Assembly (NCBI GenBank): GCA_041552055.1
Contig: JBFELO010000108.1
Span: 1-15,214, forward strand
Length of the DNA: 15,214 nucleotides
Source: JBFELO01 sp041552055
GTDB taxonomy: Bacteria; Acidobacteriota; Thermoanaerobaculia; Thermoanaerobaculales; Sulfomarinibacteraceae
Reading direction: 5' to 3'
Below, one piece after another: positions 14,693-15,214 of this stretch; within the stretch, counting starts at the first letter, position 1, and every line of letters begins with the position of its first letter. The translations under genes and the position numbers were made by a program. The notes beneath the pieces were generated by a model, which was not told where the DNA came from, did not search any database, and saw only the letters and a program-made list of their open reading frames with translations.

Positions 14693-14720
14693 GCCCGGCA
14701 CTCATGCATGAGTGCCTGGC
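14693..14720. repeat. 28-bp palindrome with a perfect 20-bp core
   Basis: GGCACTCATGCATGAGTGCC (14697-14716) is a perfect palindrome. The outer GCC (14693-14695) pairs with GGC (14718-14720) across one C/T mismatch. It lacks a loop, so it is more like a protein-binding site or cruciform than a terminator. Confidence 0.7.
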
Positions 14721-14725
14721 TGGGG

Positions 14726-14746
14726 GTGAGGGCATGAGGGGGTGGG
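14726..14746 (+). repeat. GTGAGGGCATGAGGG word, second copy
   Basis: Matches the minus-strand reading of 9857-9837 with two differences in 21 bases. Related words GCGGGCATGAGGG (about 11266) and GGCGTGAGGGC (about 14781) lie in other parts of the mosaic. Confidence 0.55.
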
Positions 14747-14846
14747 AGCCGCCGCCCGCGCACAACGTACTGGGGGCATGGTGGCGTGAGGGCAACCGTC
14801 CGCGCGAAGCAGGGAGTAGGGAGCACCACCCACCCGTTCAAGCGAG

Positions 14847-14920
14847 AAACCGCAGATCACGCTGATGAGCGCAGATGGGAGAAAGCTGCCCACCGATGAC
14901 ACAGATCCCCCGCCCGCCCG
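14847..14920 (+). repeat. Composite repeat cassette, copy 2
   Basis: AACCGCAGATCACGCTGATG, AGCGCAGATGGGAGAAAG, CTGCCCAC, then CGATGACACAGATCCCCC and GCCCGCCCG. It aligns with 11331-11401 with 7 mismatches and a 3-base gap (AAG extra here). The copies sit on either side of the amidohydrolase-porin operon in direct orientation. Confidence 0.75.
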
Positions 14921-14929
14921 GAGCAAGGA

Positions 14930-14953
14930 CCAGGGAACAGGGGCCAGGGAACA
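14930..14953 (+). repeat. CCAGGGAACA direct repeat
   Basis: CCAGGGAACA at 14930-14939 and 14944-14953, 14 bases apart, directly following the composite cassette. Confidence 0.5.
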
Positions 14954-14989
14954 CCACCAGCCTGACCGAAGAGAACTACAGAGACTCAG

Positions 14990-15005
14990 CTGTGTGATCT
15001 GTGGG
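14990..15005 (-). repeat. Partial GATCACACAG module
   Basis: CTGTGTGATCTGTGGG equals the outer half of the modules at 5717-5747 and 11523-11554, without the CCGCCC-rich end. Confidence 0.55.
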
Positions 15006-15026
15006 TGTCAGGGGTGGATCGGGGCT

Positions 15027-15132
15027 CCGGACCCCGGGTGCGCAACGTCATAAGTGGGTGCCTAAGTAGGTGCCTGGCACCAAGCGCCAAGATCCCAGAT
15101 TCCGGTCCCCGGACCCCGCATCCCGGACCCCG
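15027..15132. repeat. CCGGACCCCG words and GGTGCC palindrome
   Basis: CCGGACCCCG occurs at 15027-15036, 15109-15118 and 15123-15132. Between the first and second, GGTGCC-T-GGCACC (15069-15081) is a perfect palindrome, with another GGTGCCT just upstream. Confidence 0.55.
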
Positions 15133-15141
15133 GTCCCCTTG

Positions 15142-15214
15142 TCACGTCTGGAGGAGGGGTAGCTCGCGCCGGGTGATCGGTGTGGGGGCGGACACCCCGT
15201 CGATCGACCCCACC
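15142..15214 (-). CDS. Possible C-terminus of an unidentified gene cut by the right edge
   Basis: On the minus strand, 23 codons run from the edge to TGA (15144-15142), ending ITRRELPLLQT, with G or C at nearly all third positions. The stop falls where the repeat mosaic ends, as expected for a gene convergent with the porin. I do not recognise the family. The same bases read on the plus strand give RRVIGVGADTPSIDPT, which resembles a cyclase/kynurenine formamidase motif. The two readings share third-codon positions, so base composition cannot separate them. Confidence 0.35.
   Translation of the reverse strand, partial: VGSIDGVSAPTPITRRELPLLQT

Larger units (their letters stand above)
14607..15141. 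other. Densest intergenic repeat mosaic, no gene
   Basis: About 535 bases made almost wholly of short repeated words and palindromes: 14-base tandem (14625-14658), 28-base palindrome (14693-14720), GTGAGGGC words (14726-14746), GCAGAT cassette copy 2 (14847-14920), CCAGGGAACA pair (14930-14953), TGTGTGATCTGTGGG (14990-15005), GGTGCC palindrome (15069-15081) and CCGGACCCCG words (15027-15132). Open frames here are low-complexity and not supported. No T-rich terminator is visible after the porin. Confidence 0.7.

Noticed and set aside
14607..15060. Short open frames after the porin (for example about 14865-15053 plus, 14702-14926 minus)
   Set aside because: They are built from the repeat words, have low complexity and no ribosome site or family signature.

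Overview
The window is GC-rich bacterial chromosome. The organism appears Gram-negative: it carries an OprB-type outer-membrane porin, a lipoprotein with a plausible lipobox, a Sec-exported amidohydrolase and a GH3 glycosidase of peptidoglycan recycling. The gene set together with word-like intergenic repeats would fit an environmental lineage such as Acidobacteriota, but that placement is inference and no gene here fixes the taxonomy. GTG starts are frequent (nagZ, the HD phosphohydrolase, the amidohydrolase and the porin). No rRNA, tRNA, CRISPR array, insertion sequence or phage gene was found.

Layout, left to right. (1) 1-1543, minus: N-terminal 514 codons of a long-form urocanate hydratase (hutU, histidine degradation), running off the left edge. 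(2) 1544-1990: divergent hutU/feoA gap with a perfect palindrome beside a hutU promoter-like element, and one copy of a dispersed repeat. (3) 1991-4191, plus: feoA-feoB ferrous iron uptake operon with an ATGA overlap. (4) 4192-4335: convergent gap with a 16-bp inverted repeat built from TCCGTA units. (5) 4336-5031, minus: queC (7-deazaguanine synthesis). (6) 5032-5855: about 0.8 kb without a gene, full of small hairpins and repeat fragments. (7) 9480-5856, minus: mutS-nagZ, overlapping by 11 bp (mismatch repair and a GH3 beta-N-acetylhexosaminidase). (8) 9481-9994: noncoding, with a candidate mutS promoter, hairpins and word repeats. (9) 9995-10570, minus: YfbR/HDDC2-like HD phosphohydrolase. 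(10) 10712-11233, plus: DUF4136 lipoprotein, divergent from the HD gene. (11) 11234-11796: noncoding mosaic of repeat words, then the leader of the next operon. (12) 11797-14606, plus: secreted metal-dependent amidohydrolase and an OprB-like porin joined by a GTGA overlap. (13) 14607-15141: the densest repeat mosaic. (14) 15142-15214: probable edge of another gene, strand uncertain.

Most genes are unrelated housekeeping or nutrient genes. Two things stand out. The first is the amidohydrolase-porin pair, which looks like a dedicated unit for getting a substrate through the outer membrane and hydrolysing it in the periplasm; its substrate is unknown. The second is a family of modular intergenic repeats: short words combined in different orders and orientations in at least four gaps, often next to a CCGCCC-rich stretch, including a cassette of about 74 bp present twice.
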